From the IMG/VR virus record IMGVR_UViG_3300009180_000108, positions 1 to 36,806 of that record: 36,806 bases of DNA; one strand, 5' to 3'. Of the stretch, positions 8,390-16,510 are shown piece by piece. The position numbers and the translations under genes are program-made. Numbering within the stretch: the first letter of the stretch is position 1; every line of letters starts with the position of its first letter. This stretch comes from a virus. Below the pieces are notes generated by a model, which saw only the letters and a program-made list of their open reading frames with translations, made no database searches and was not told the origin of the DNA.

Positions 8390-8884
8390 ATGGCGCTCCC
8401 AAATAAAGTTTTACCTGGCTTCTCTGCATCAATGTATGCACAGCCTTTGACCACCCCAACCCCGTTGACATTGGCTCAACTGTCCACCTTGGCAAACGTG
8501 GCAGCTATTGCTGTCTCGGGCAACTTGATGAACATTGAGGCAATCCCTGCCTTCGGTCAGGATGATGCGGTTGCATCGTTCACCGTTGCTGGCTCCCGCC
8601 AAAGCGACAAAATTCCTTCGCAGTCTGCACCGACTTCAATGACCATTACCGCGGCTTGGAATCCTTCCGATACCGTCCTGCTGTTGTTGCGTGGTGATGC
8701 ATATTCGGGTACTGTTGACCGCACCTTTGTGGTTGCTGCTACTGATGGAACAAACATCATTTATTACAGCTTCATTGGTCGTGTCTCGCAATGGCAGATT
8801 GATGCACAACCTGGCGCAGAAGCTAAGGCTACCTTTACCGTCCAACCCCGTGGAAATCTCTACGGTTGGGTCAACAACGCTTAA
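8390..8884 (+). CDS. Tail tube protein, copy 1
   Basis: This 164-residue protein is a candidate major tail (tube) protein by position and by its beta-rich ending VSQWQIDAQPGAEAKATFTV, a pattern common in tube proteins. It begins PNKVLPGFSASM. A good binding site, AAAGGATG, precedes the start after a 34-bp gap. The next gene is a close paralog: the core around PAFGQDDAVASF and VAGSRQSDKIP is nearly invariant in the two. Silent sites have diverged greatly between the copies while the protein has not, so both appear to be kept by selection. Which is the bulk tube subunit is not clear from sequence. Confidence 0.75.
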   Translation: MALPNKVLPGFSASMYAQPLTTPTPLTLAQLSTLANVAAIAVSGNLMNIEAIPAFGQDDAVASFTVAGSRQSDKIPSQSAPTSMTITAAWNPSDTVLLLLRGDAYSGTVDRTFVVAATDGTNIIYYSFIGRVSQWQIDAQPGAEAKATFTVQPRGNLYGWVNNA

Positions 8885-8897
8885 TTAGGAGTAAATC

Positions 8898-9416
8898 ATG
8901 GCAGCACCAGCAGTCGTTCTACCTGGCTTTAGTGCCTCAATGTGGATGCAAACGGGCGCTACGCCTACGGCATTCAGTACCGCAAACCTTGCAGTTTGGA
9001 CAGGTCAAGTTGCAACCTTGGTCGGAACCGTGGCAAACGGAACTGGCGCATCAGGAACTGCCTTGAACGTAGAAGCCGTCCCTGCCTTTGGTCAAGACGA
9101 TGCAGTTGCATCTTTTGCTGTTGCTGGTTCGCGTCAATCGGACAAAATCCCGACTCAAAGCGCACCTACTAGCATGACCATCACGGCAGCTTGGAATCCT
9201 TCTGACGCTGGTCTGTTGCTGATTCGTGGCGATGCATACAGCGGCGTGATTGATCGCACGTTTGTTGTTGCTGCCGTTAGCGGTGCAACCACAATTGCTT
9301 ATGCTTTCAACGGTCGCGTGTCTCAGTTCCAAATTGACGCACAGCCAGGCGCAGAGGCTAAATGCACGTTTACGATTCAACCCCGTGGCAATCAGTACGG
9401 TTGGAGCAACACATAA
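8898..9416 (+). CDS. Tail tube protein, copy 2 (paralog)
   Basis: A 172-residue paralog of the protein encoded just upstream, starting PAVVLPGFSASMW. It is longer mainly by an insertion after the first 40 residues (VGTVANGTGASGTALN). The shared core includes TSMTITAAWNPSD, RGDAYSG, DRTFVVAA and QIDAQPGAEAK. A strong site, TTAGGAG, lies 6 bases before the ATG. Candidate roles are a second tube component, a minor tube ring near the tip, or a decorated version of the tube subunit. The stop overlaps the next start by one base. Confidence 0.75.
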   Translation: MAAPAVVLPGFSASMWMQTGATPTAFSTANLAVWTGQVATLVGTVANGTGASGTALNVEAVPAFGQDDAVASFAVAGSRQSDKIPTQSAPTSMTITAAWNPSDAGLLLIRGDAYSGVIDRTFVVAAVSGATTIAYAFNGRVSQFQIDAQPGAEAKCTFTIQPRGNQYGWSNT

Positions 9417-9613
9417 TGGAATCCCTTAACCAAGTGGTTGAGGGGTTGGTTTCAGCTAATGGAGACTTAGACTTAATCGCTAGGTTTTCATTGGTTGATG
9501 CCAACGAAGTTGCTGCTGCATTGGCTTCTGTAGAAACTGATTCTGCCGAAGGTGTGGCTTTGCGTTTGTTGTCTAAATACAACCCTGTAAATGCCAATAG
9601 CCAAGAAGCCTGA
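9416..9613 (+). CDS. Small hypothetical protein after the tail-tube genes
   Basis: A 65-residue acidic, helical protein (MESLNQVVEGLVSANGDLD...) with no family I recognise. The ATG at 9416 shares a base with the stop of the second tail-tube gene (TAATG), which argues for coupled translation. An in-frame start at 9362 lies inside that gene and is not favoured. It overlaps the following gene by 23 bases. It lies in the interval between tube and chaperone genes that often holds small tail-associated ORFs. Function is unknown. Confidence 0.6.
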   Translation: MESLNQVVEGLVSANGDLDLIARFSLVDANEVAAALASVETDSAEGVALRLLSKYNPVNANSQEA

Positions 9614-10106
9614 TGGCTGGTATTGGGGCGGCAAAGGCCCCTTTCCTACCAAAGCCAAAGCGCAAGCTGTAGGTCGTGCGGCTTATGCCAATGGATATTC
9701 ACAACAAGGCGATACCATGAAATTCAGCGTTGAGCAACAACAAGCCGACCCAGTAATGGAGTTTGTGATGTGCCTGTTGCATAGTGTGACGGGCGCTCAC
9801 ATCCTTCATTTGATAAGCCTTTCCTATTCTCAGCACAAGGCGCTGGAAACTTACTACACGGAAATCGGCGACCATGTAGACGACTTTGTGGAAGCATTCC
9901 AAGGTAAATACGGCTTGCTGACAAACTTCACTAGCGGCTTTGAACCACCGACCGATGCAATGGATTACATGATGTATCTGAAGGATGAAGTCTTTGAACT
10001 GCGAAACGCTGACGGCTTCCCACAAGATACCGAACTGCAAAACATCACCGATGAAATTGCACAATTGATTGACAGCACAATTTACAAACTACGATTCTTG
10101 AAATGA
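9591..10106 (+). CDS. Two-part protein: KPDGWYWGGKGPF motif plus ferritin-like (DUF5856-like) helices
   Basis: The 171-residue frame has two parts. Residues 1-40 carry KPDGWYWGGKGPFPTKAKAQ, a short motif seen as small stand-alone phage proteins. Residues 43-171 are all-helical, with LLHSVTGAHILHLISLSYSQH and ALETYYTEIGDHVDDFVEAF. This resembles DUF5856, a phage ferritin-like family: His and Glu residues are spaced for a four-helix bundle. The ATG at 9717 is preceded by AAGGCG, so the helical part may also be made alone by internal initiation, while 9591 has no clear binding site. Its stop overlaps the next start (ATGA). A structural role in the tail is not obvious. Confidence 0.65.
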   Translation: MPIAKKPDGWYWGGKGPFPTKAKAQAVGRAAYANGYSQQGDTMKFSVEQQQADPVMEFVMCLLHSVTGAHILHLISLSYSQHKALETYYTEIGDHVDDFVEAFQGKYGLLTNFTSGFEPPTDAMDYMMYLKDEVFELRNADGFPQDTELQNITDEIAQLIDSTIYKLRFLK

Positions 10107-10342
10107 CAACACAAAACACATCACAAAACACAATACAAAATACAGGCGATTTGTTGGACTTCCTTGTTAAACAAATGGGCGAACGCAAGGATTGGTTTGG
10201 ACGTAGCCAGCAAAAGTTAACGGCAGTCAGCCTTGCCCATAAAATAGCCGAGAATCACGCATCACAAATGACCCCTGTGGAAGTGGTCAATTATGTGCAA
10301 GCGCTCAATCAGGAAATTTTTGACAAGATAATCAAAGGATAA
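10103..10342 (+). CDS. Hypothetical protein upstream of tail chaperone
   Basis: A 79-residue protein: a Thr/Asn/Gln-rich N-terminus (MTTQNTSQNTIQNT) followed by a helical body containing LLDFLVKQMGERKDWFGRS and QMTPVEVVNYVQALNQEIFD. No family is recognised. The start overlaps the upstream stop as ATGA and the next gene begins 3 bases after its stop, so it is embedded in the tail operon. It may be an additional chaperone or a small structural protein; nothing in the sequence decides this. Confidence 0.6.
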   Translation: MTTQNTSQNTIQNTGDLLDFLVKQMGERKDWFGRSQQKLTAVSLAHKIAENHASQMTPVEVVNYVQALNQEIFDKIIKG

Positions 10343-10345
10343 GAC

Positions 10346-10864
10346 ATGACATTTGCAAACAAATTGGGCACAAATTATTCAGATGTCCGAGCCAGCGCAC
10401 GATTCAAGACAATTACAGTTCAAGCCAATGATGTGGTTTTTGATATTAAGGTTCGCATTCCTGTAAAGCGCGAAATGGATGCATTGGCAAGTTCCATCAC
10501 CGAACCCGATTCGGCGCGTGTAAATGCTATTTATGAAAGCCTTAGTTCTCCATTGCGTAAAACGCTAGAAGATGCTGAAGAAGGTTTTTTAGATGCTATA
10601 AATAAAGATGGCGACAAAATTCTAATTACCAATGATGACGTAATCGTGGACGGCACATCCGTTCGTCAAGTTGCAAAAATGACCGCCATTTGGCAGACTC
10701 AAGTGGAAAAGTATTTTTCGCTTTTGCAATCTGCGACTGGAGAACCAATCACGGAAAGCTACGATGAAATTGCGGAAGAATTTCCAGAAGCCGTCATTCG
10801 TGAAATTGTTAGCAAGATTGATGAAGCCATCAAGCCAAACTACAAAGAATCAAAAAAAAACTAA
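10346..10864 (+). CDS. Tail assembly chaperone, zero-frame product (G-like)
   Basis: This 172-residue product sits directly before the frameshifted downstream ORF and upstream of the tape measure, the defined place of lambda G-like chaperones. It starts with a small beta domain (TVQANDVVFDIKVRIPVKREMD) followed by an acidic helical region. It ends ...ESKKN encoded by TCA AAA AAA AAC and then TAA. The last sense codons form the heptamer A AAA AAC in frame, a classic -1 slippery site, so part of the ribosomes continue into the overlapping -1 frame. The chaperones bind the tape measure and help tube polymerisation, and are absent from the virion. Confidence 0.85.
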   Translation: MTFANKLGTNYSDVRASARFKTITVQANDVVFDIKVRIPVKREMDALASSITEPDSARVNAIYESLSSPLRKTLEDAEEGFLDAINKDGDKILITNDDVIVDGTSVRQVAKMTAIWQTQVEKYFSLLQSATGEPITESYDEIAEEFPEAVIREIVSKIDEAIKPNYKESKKN

Positions 10865-11220
10865 GACGTTCAGTTAGCGCCCAAGCACGGGCAGCAATGA
10901 TTTTTAATGGTCATACGGTAGAAAGCATTGACCAAATAGACGAAGAAACATTCGCAGAAATCTGCGTGATGTGGCATGATGGGATGCTTGGCGGGAAAAA
11001 TGTCTTTGATGCTTTAGCCCCGCTGACTGCGACTGTTTACAATTACTTTCGGGAAAAGGGCGCAGCGCCTTACAAGACAGATTCTATTTTTCCTTGGATT
11101 GCAGAATACGATAAAAACCCCGACCTTGAAGTTCCAGAAACCGAAAAGGTGAGCAACACATTGCTGGCATTTCTTACAAGCGCACCAGGCTTTAACATGG
11201 AGAAAATAAATGGCAGTTGA
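10346..11220 (+). CDS. Tail assembly chaperone, -1 frameshifted fusion (GT-like)
   Basis: Slippage at A AAA AAC (10855-10861) moves ribosomes to the -1 frame, which has no stop between 10861 and 11218. The fusion is predicted to be 291 residues: 172 from the zero frame, then 119 starting LRRSVSAQARAAMIFNGHTV. The T-like part is compact and acidic, with LTATVYNYFREKGAAPYKTD and a final TLLAFLTSAPGFNMEK. An ATG at 10897 in that frame could give the T part alone, but it has no binding site. The stop overlaps the next gene by 11 bases. Confidence 0.82.
10855..10895 (+). promoter_or_regulatory. Programmed -1 frameshift site with possible hairpin
   Basis: The heptamer A AAA AAC (10855-10861) is in the correct phase and is followed at once by TAA. 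Sixteen bases later GCGCCC/GGGCaGC can form a short bulged stem with loop AAGCAC (10877-10895), a possible stimulator. Nine consecutive A (10852-10860) provide the slippery run. The heptamer is of the strongest known class; the hairpin is modest. Confidence 0.8.
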
Positions 11221-11740
11221 ATATAGCGTTGAAGGTTTTTCCGAATTATTTGCCGCAATGGATGCATTGAAAGAAGAAGTTGGCAAAGGTAAAACAGATC
11301 GCATTTGGCGTGATGCAATGAAACGTGCGTTTACCCCTGTTCTTAATGCTGCAAAACAAAATGCCCCCAAAGACACGGGTCAGCTTGCAGAACGAATTTA
11401 TATGAAAGTTCACCGTCCTAATCAGGGCGACAAAGGAAGCAAGTATTACGTTCCAGGCGAAATCTACATGGCGCGGGTGTCTGCTAGTCCATTGCGAAAT
11501 GAATCAACGCTTCACACCATATTGAATAAACGTGGGAAATTTCAAAACGTATGGCGAGGCAAGCGCCCTGTTGCAATTTCCCAAGAGTTTGGAAATGCTT
11601 CAACTCCGCAACATCCTTTTTTGCGCCCTGCTCTTGAAGCCAACACAAAGCTAGTAACAGACATTCTTGCTGATAGCCTAAAAATTGCTATGGATGAAAT
11701 AGCCCGTAAAATAGCCAAACAGAACGCAAAAGGCACATAG
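11210..11740 (+). CDS. HK97 gp10-like tail completion protein
   Basis: A 176-residue protein of the HK97-gp10 family. Diagnostic segments are LNAAKQNAPKDTGQLAERI near residues 45-63 and EFGNASTPQHPFLRPALEAN near 125-145, with a basic, Lys/Arg-rich body. Such proteins join the tail tube to the head or complete the tail end. The ATG at 11210 is preceded by GGAG and overlaps the chaperone fusion stop. Its position is odd: in most HK97-like genomes it lies between head closure and tail terminator, upstream of the tube gene, whereas here it sits between the chaperones and the tape measure. Confidence 0.85.
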   Translation: MAVEYSVEGFSELFAAMDALKEEVGKGKTDRIWRDAMKRAFTPVLNAAKQNAPKDTGQLAERIYMKVHRPNQGDKGSKYYVPGEIYMARVSASPLRNESTLHTILNKRGKFQNVWRGKRPVAISQEFGNASTPQHPFLRPALEANTKLVTDILADSLKIAMDEIARKIAKQNAKGT

Positions 11741-11741
11741 C

Positions 11742-14132
11742 ATGGCACAAATTGGCTCCCTATCGGTAAAACTTGGTCTAGTGACGGTTGATTTTGATAA
11801 AGCCACCGCCGCTGCTAAAAAATCTGCCAAAGATTTGCAATCCCAATTTAATGATTTGGGCAATCGAGTTAAAGGGCTTGCCAATGATTTTAAAAATGCT
11901 GGCATTGCTTCTCTTACTATTGGCATGGGTGCGCTGTACCATGAAGCTGTTGCATTGTCAGATGAAGTCAGCGATCTTTCTAAAAGTTTTGGTTTAAGCA
12001 TTCCCGAAGTCTTGGCTTTTCGTGATGCATTGCAATCTAGCGGTGGCAAAGCGGAAAATGCAGATAAAGCTATTAGTACATTGTTTGGCAAACTTGCTGA
12101 TGCTAGAGATGGAAACGATGCGGCTGTTGCTCAATTTGAAAAACTTGGGATTGCGTTTGGTGATCTTAAAAAATTAAGCCCTTACGAATCAATCATTCGT
12201 GTTGCTGATGGATTTAAAAACATTGGCGACCAATTTGAACGAACTAAAGCAATTAAAGAAGTTTTTGGCAAAGCTGGCATTGGTGTCAGCATGGATGACA
12301 TTTCTGCCGCGCTTTCTAAAGGCACGGGCGAATTTGATAAATATGGAAAATCAATTGAAACTGTTGGACAAGTTGCGGATGCACTTCATACCAACCTTCA
12401 AAATCTAACTGTTGCATTTGCTGATCTGATTGCGCCATTTACAAAAACACATATTCTTACAGTACAACAATTTAGCAATGTTTTAAAAGGTGTTGGTTCT
12501 GCTGCTGTTGTTTTAGGTATTGCGGCAGTAGCCCGTGAAATATTAAATGTTGCATCTGCAATTCGTATTGCGGCTGCCGCCGGCGCTGTTTTTAATTTAA
12601 CGGCTGGAGGTGCTACACCAATTGGATTAGTATTAAAAGCCGTCACAGCAATGGCGGCAATTGGCACGTTTATTTATGTGACAAGCGAAGGAAAATCCGC
12701 AGAACAAAAACAATCTGACAAACGTGTTTCTGATTACGAAAAAGCGCCTTTGTTACAAGGCAAAGCATTGTTGGATGCAAGAGCCGCAAGAGACAATGCT
12801 GGCTACGATTCAAGGTTTAGCCGTGGCACAGGTGACGCTTCAGATGCTAGGCTTTCACGATCTGGATTGTCTCTTGGAGAAGCACCAGCAAAAGCTGCAG
12901 ACGATACAGCCAAAGCGGTTTCAAAAGAAGCGCAAGCACGACAAATGGCTGTTGCGTTAACTCGCAATTTAATGGCGCTTGATCAAAAACGTGCCGATCT
13001 TAGTTTGCAAATGTTGAACAACGACACTTTGGCAAATCGGTTGTCCATGATGGACTTAGACGCAGAACAGCAAATTGCAAGCATTCAAGCAAAAGCGGCA
13101 CAAGAAAAAGCAACGGCAGACGGAAAAGAATCTGCGGCAATGGCGGCGGCGCGTGATGCTCAAACTGCGGCAGATATTGCACGGGTAAACAAAACACGGG
13201 ATAACAACAAAGCACTTGAACGCGCAAAAGATCAATTAGCATTTAAAAATCTTGGCGGCAGTACAGCAACTGATATTGCAGAACAACAAGCGCAACTAAA
13301 TGCAATTGATAACTTGGACAAACAAACCCAAGCGCAAATTGAATTGAACGATGCAACAAATCAACGTCTTGCTTATGAAAATAGTTTGCTTTTAGTAAAT
13401 TCAGATGACCGCGACATTTTGATGCAAAAATATGATTTGGAAGTAAAAATTGCTGATTACAAAAAGCAAGCGGCGGCGCTTGATAAACCTCAGAACATGA
13501 TTGATTCTGAAGTTGAAAGACTGCGTAAGACTGGTGAAGCAACAATTGAAATTAACAAACAAAACAAAGACGCACAAAAAACATTTTCTTATGGTTGGAG
13601 CAAAGCGTTTCAAGATTACAAAGACAACGCATTTAATGCCGCCAGTCAAGCCGCCCAAACATTCCAAGTTTTCTCTAAAAGCATGGAAGATGCAATTGAT
13701 AACTTTGTATTTCAAGGCGGCAAATCATTTAAAGATTTTGCTGATAGCGTCATTAAACAATTAATTGCAATTCAACTTAAAAAACAAGCATTGCAGATTT
13801 TTGACCAAGGCTCGGCTGCTGCTGGAAACATCATATCGGCAGGCATTAAATTTCTTGGCTTTGCTGATGGTGGAAGCCCACCTGTAAATCAAGCGTCAAT
13901 GGTTGGCGAACGTGGCCCCGAATTGTTTGTTCCTAAAACAGCGGGAACTATTATTCCAAACAATATGCTTGGCGGCGCATCTAATGCTCCAACAATTAAT
14001 TACAATGGCCCGTACATTGCGAACATGAGTGCTATTGACACGCAAAGCGGCGCTCAATTTCTGGCCAAAAACAAACAAGCGGTATGGGCAACCTACCAAT
14101 CTGCAAATCGTAGCATTCCAATGTCGAGGTAA
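11742..14132 (+). CDS. Tail tape measure protein
   Basis: A 796-residue protein that sets tail length and is ejected during infection. The N-terminus (SLSVKLGLVTVDFDKATAAAK) has the usual pattern, followed by long Ala/Lys/Gln-rich helices. A hydrophobic stretch near residues 245-315 (VVLGIAAVAREILNVAS, GLVLKAVTAMAAIGTFIYV) may insert in the inner membrane. The C-terminus carries FADGGSPPVNQASMVGERGP and ELFVPKTAGTIIPNN, a standard tape-measure ending. At roughly 1.5 Angstrom per residue it implies a tail near 120 nm. It is preceded by the chaperone pair, as in lambda. Confidence 0.95.
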   Translation: MAQIGSLSVKLGLVTVDFDKATAAAKKSAKDLQSQFNDLGNRVKGLANDFKNAGIASLTIGMGALYHEAVALSDEVSDLSKSFGLSIPEVLAFRDALQSSGGKAENADKAISTLFGKLADARDGNDAAVAQFEKLGIAFGDLKKLSPYESIIRVADGFKNIGDQFERTKAIKEVFGKAGIGVSMDDISAALSKGTGEFDKYGKSIETVGQVADALHTNLQNLTVAFADLIAPFTKTHILTVQQFSNVLKGVGSAAVVLGIAAVAREILNVASAIRIAAAAGAVFNLTAGGATPIGLVLKAVTAMAAIGTFIYVTSEGKSAEQKQSDKRVSDYEKAPLLQGKALLDARAARDNAGYDSRFSRGTGDASDARLSRSGLSLGEAPAKAADDTAKAVSKEAQARQMAVALTRNLMALDQKRADLSLQMLNNDTLANRLSMMDLDAEQQIASIQAKAAQEKATADGKESAAMAAARDAQTAADIARVNKTRDNNKALERAKDQLAFKNLGGSTATDIAEQQAQLNAIDNLDKQTQAQIELNDATNQRLAYENSLLLVNSDDRDILMQKYDLEVKIADYKKQAAALDKPQNMIDSEVERLRKTGEATIEINKQNKDAQKTFSYGWSKAFQDYKDNAFNAASQAAQTFQVFSKSMEDAIDNFVFQGGKSFKDFADSVIKQLIAIQLKKQALQIFDQGSAAAGNIISAGIKFLGFADGGSPPVNQASMVGERGPELFVPKTAGTIIPNNMLGGASNAPTINYNGPYIANMSAIDTQSGAQFLAKNKQAVWATYQSANRSIPMSR

Positions 14133-14135
14133 TAA

Positions 14136-14708
14136 ATGTCCGTCCCTAATACATTCGCCAGCGCAACTACTTCAATTCCCCTTGCCAACTTAGACGCAAA
14201 CTTTGCGTATTACGATGCGGCGTACAGCATTGCTGCGGGGATGATGACCGTCAATTACAACTTGGCAACTACAGGAACTGTTAGCGGGGTAGGCTTTAGC
14301 AATTATTTGGCAAGCCCACCGGCTATTGGTGGAACGGCGGCAGCGGCGGCAACATTTACAGCGCTTACTGTTAACACATCATGGGTCATTCCTGCACCAG
14401 CGCCAGCTTCAATCAGCGCGGCTACAACCTTAACCAACGCCAACATTCAAACGCAGATCATCAATACCACTGGCACAAGCTACACACTCACAATGCCTTT
14501 GGGGACTACGCTGGAATCATTGGTCACTTGGCCTGCGGTAAACCTTGCAACTGACTTTTGGATTGTTAACACCGCCAGCGGTACTATCACAATGGCAGCA
14601 AACACCGGCGTGACTACGTTGGGCTTGTTGACCATAGCAACCAACACATCAGCGCGTTTCCGCATCCGTAGGACGGCAGCAAACACGTTCATACTTTACA
14701 GGCTGTAA
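14136..14708 (+). CDS. Small fibre-like tail protein
   Basis: A 190-residue Thr/Ala-rich protein. The N-terminus PNTFASATTSIPLANLDANF matches the short adsorption-apparatus anchor seen in phage tail proteins. The segment SPPAIGGTAAAAATFTALTV resembles SPPAIGGTSPASGSFTTL in the large fibre at 21225, a common fibre motif. The remaining part is beta-rich and ends RFRIRRTAANTFILYRL. GAGGTAATAA precedes the start. It lies between the tape measure and tail-tip genes, where it might be a small side fibre or a tip decoration. No enzymatic motif is seen. Confidence 0.7.
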   Translation: MSVPNTFASATTSIPLANLDANFAYYDAAYSIAAGMMTVNYNLATTGTVSGVGFSNYLASPPAIGGTAAAAATFTALTVNTSWVIPAPAPASISAATTLTNANIQTQIINTTGTSYTLTMPLGTTLESLVTWPAVNLATDFWIVNTASGTITMAANTGVTTLGLLTIATNTSARFRIRRTAANTFILYRL

Positions 14709-14712
14709 TATT

Positions 14713-15393
14713 ATGAGCCTCCAGTCTATTCTTTCAGTTGCTGAATCGGTTGGAATTAACGACCACAAATTTGCCGGTCAGATGATGTCCCGCAATATGC
14801 GGATTAGTACGTCTGAGATTCTGACAAGCCAACCTTTCATGTTCACCATGAAACCCATGAATTACCTTTTGTACTCGCAGAACAAAGGGGTTTTGTCGGC
14901 ATTGCGTGTGTCTGACCGAATTACGGAGCAATATCTAAACTTTGGCTCCACCGGATGGGTAAATTACATTTCCTACGGCGGCGACATGACCAGCGCCCAA
15001 ATCATTGCTTGCCAGGTTCAGACCAGCACCGCAGGCAAGACCATCGTTCTTGGCAACCTTCCGTCTATTTCTTCTTCTGCGTACATTGTCAGGGTCGGCG
15101 ACTTCATCCAGATTGACCGCTACGCATACATAGCCACAGCAAGCGTTCAGCGGGGCGTTGCTGGCACAGTAAGCATTCCCGTGCATCGTTCTATCCTTAC
15201 CACCGTATCTTCGCCTGTAGCGCCTGTAATCGGTCAATACGGAACAACTGTGGCTCTTGGCGGCTCAAGTTACACCGGCGTAACCTTTTGCGTGGTTGCT
15301 AAGGATTACCCGACATACGACTTAGTACCCATCACCAATGACAGTTTCATTTCTTGGACAGGCGCATTCTCGGCAATGGAGGTGATTTTGTGA
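14713..15393 (+). CDS. Tail tip protein, distal tail/hub candidate
   Basis: A 226-residue protein in the slot of lambda gpM/gpL or GTA orfg12-13 proteins. It is beta-rich: ASVQRGVAGTVSIPVHRSIL, VGDFIQIDRYAYIATAS and a final SFISWTGAFSAMEVIL. I do not recognise an exact family; the context (right after the tape measure and a small fibre, before the second tip gene) points to the tail-tip complex. The stop overlaps the GTG start of the next gene, giving tight coupling. Confidence 0.6.
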   Translation: MSLQSILSVAESVGINDHKFAGQMMSRNMRISTSEILTSQPFMFTMKPMNYLLYSQNKGVLSALRVSDRITEQYLNFGSTGWVNYISYGGDMTSAQIIACQVQTSTAGKTIVLGNLPSISSSAYIVRVGDFIQIDRYAYIATASVQRGVAGTVSIPVHRSILTTVSSPVAPVIGQYGTTVALGGSSYTGVTFCVVAKDYPTYDLVPITNDSFISWTGAFSAMEVIL

Positions 15394-16064
15394 ACATTAT
15401 TGGCCCCGTCCAAAATACAAACACCATACGTTATGCCGATTTTTTTCGGCTTGGCATGGCTGACGGGACTTATTATTTTGCGACTACGCCAGCGCCGATT
15501 ACCGTTCCATCTATTTCAGCCACGCCATTTACTGCATTGGGTCAATTGGTAAGCGTTGGCAGGGTTCAGCGCGACATTAAAAGCACGGCAAACGAAACCA
15601 CAGTAACCTTGGTCGGTGTTGACACCACAATGTTAGGGCTTGTTCTTAATTCAAAAATTAAAGGTTCGTCCATTGATTTGTGGCATGGATTTTTTGATTC
15701 AAATAATCAATTAATTACAGCGGTTCCAGTTGCGTGGACAAATAACGCATCAACTCAAATAGGTTGGACAAATTCATCGTTTGCTTTAGTTAATTGGACA
15801 GCAAGTTCAGGGACTGGCGTTTACAAATATTTCAGCGGATACGTCAACTCTTTTTCTATTTCTGAACAATGGATGGAAGAAGCACGGGAATATGTTGGCG
15901 TAGTAACAATTAGCGCATCAAGTTTTCAATTGATTCTGCAAAACAGAACGGCAGGACGATATACAAACGATAACTCATGGCAGTCAGTAAACTCAGGCGA
16001 CACATCCATGAATCGCGTTACTTATATTTCAACCATTAACTATCAGTTCGGTAAAGCCGTATGA
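15390..16064 (+). CDS. Tail tip protein, second component
   Basis: A 224-residue protein in the second tail-tip slot. Recognisable parts are VQRDIKSTANETTVTLVGVD and the C-terminal YVGVVTISASSFQLILQNRT, then ND.SWQSV.SGDTSM, which resemble tip-hub proteins of GTA-like phages. I chose the GTG at 15390 because GGAGGTGA lies 5-12 bases upstream and it overlaps the previous stop as GTGA. The alternative ATG at 15354 is deeper inside the upstream gene. The next gene starts within its stop codon (ATGA). Confidence 0.62.
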   Translation: MNIIGPVQNTNTIRYADFFRLGMADGTYYFATTPAPITVPSISATPFTALGQLVSVGRVQRDIKSTANETTVTLVGVDTTMLGLVLNSKIKGSSIDLWHGFFDSNNQLITAVPVAWTNNASTQIGWTNSSFALVNWTASSGTGVYKYFSGYVNSFSISEQWMEEAREYVGVVTISASSFQLILQNRTAGRYTNDNSWQSVNSGDTSMNRVTYISTINYQFGKAV

Positions 16065-16510
16065 TTCGCGCAGCTACGCCATTTGATATGCCTGCTTTGG
16101 TTGGCTTAATGCGTGGCTATGTGGCAGAAGCGCCAATGGAAGTATTAAAAGATTCCAGCGTTCACAATCAAGCGCACATTGAATCTTTGTTGGCAAGTTT
16201 AATGGCTGGTCGTGGGTTTATTTTGATTGACAATGACGGGCGTGGATTTATTGCCGCAATGATTATTCAAAACGTATGGTGTCCGTCTATCCTTGAACTC
16301 CATGAATTAGCGTGGTGGGTTAAACCAGAACATCGAGGCGGCACAGTTGGCGGCAGGCTTTGGAAATCATTTGATGTAAAGGCACAAGACTTGTTAGATA
16401 ATGGGCGGGTTCAGATAATTTGCTCATCCGTCCTTGCAGACTCGCCAAAAATCAACTATGAAAAACGCGGATACCGACTGATGCAAAAAACATATTTCAA
16501 GGAACTGTAA
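16061..16510 (+). CDS. GNAT-family N-acetyltransferase in the tail-tip operon
   Basis: This 149-residue protein has the GNAT fold signatures: N-terminal MIRAATPFDMPALVGLMRGY, the central strand LELHELAWWVKPEH, motif A (acetyl-CoA loop) HRGGTVGGRLW near residues 97-107, and the C-terminal YEKRGYRLMQKTYFKEL. It should transfer an acetyl group from acetyl-CoA to an amine; the substrate is unknown. It starts with an ATGA overlap and its stop shares a base with the next start (TAATGG), so it is inseparable from the tail-tip genes. In lambda and GTA-like clusters this slot, just before the J-like gene, usually holds an NlpC/P60 peptidase. Confidence 0.85.
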   Translation: MIRAATPFDMPALVGLMRGYVAEAPMEVLKDSSVHNQAHIESLLASLMAGRGFILIDNDGRGFIAAMIIQNVWCPSILELHELAWWVKPEHRGGTVGGRLWKSFDVKAQDLLDNGRVQIICSSVLADSPKINYEKRGYRLMQKTYFKEL

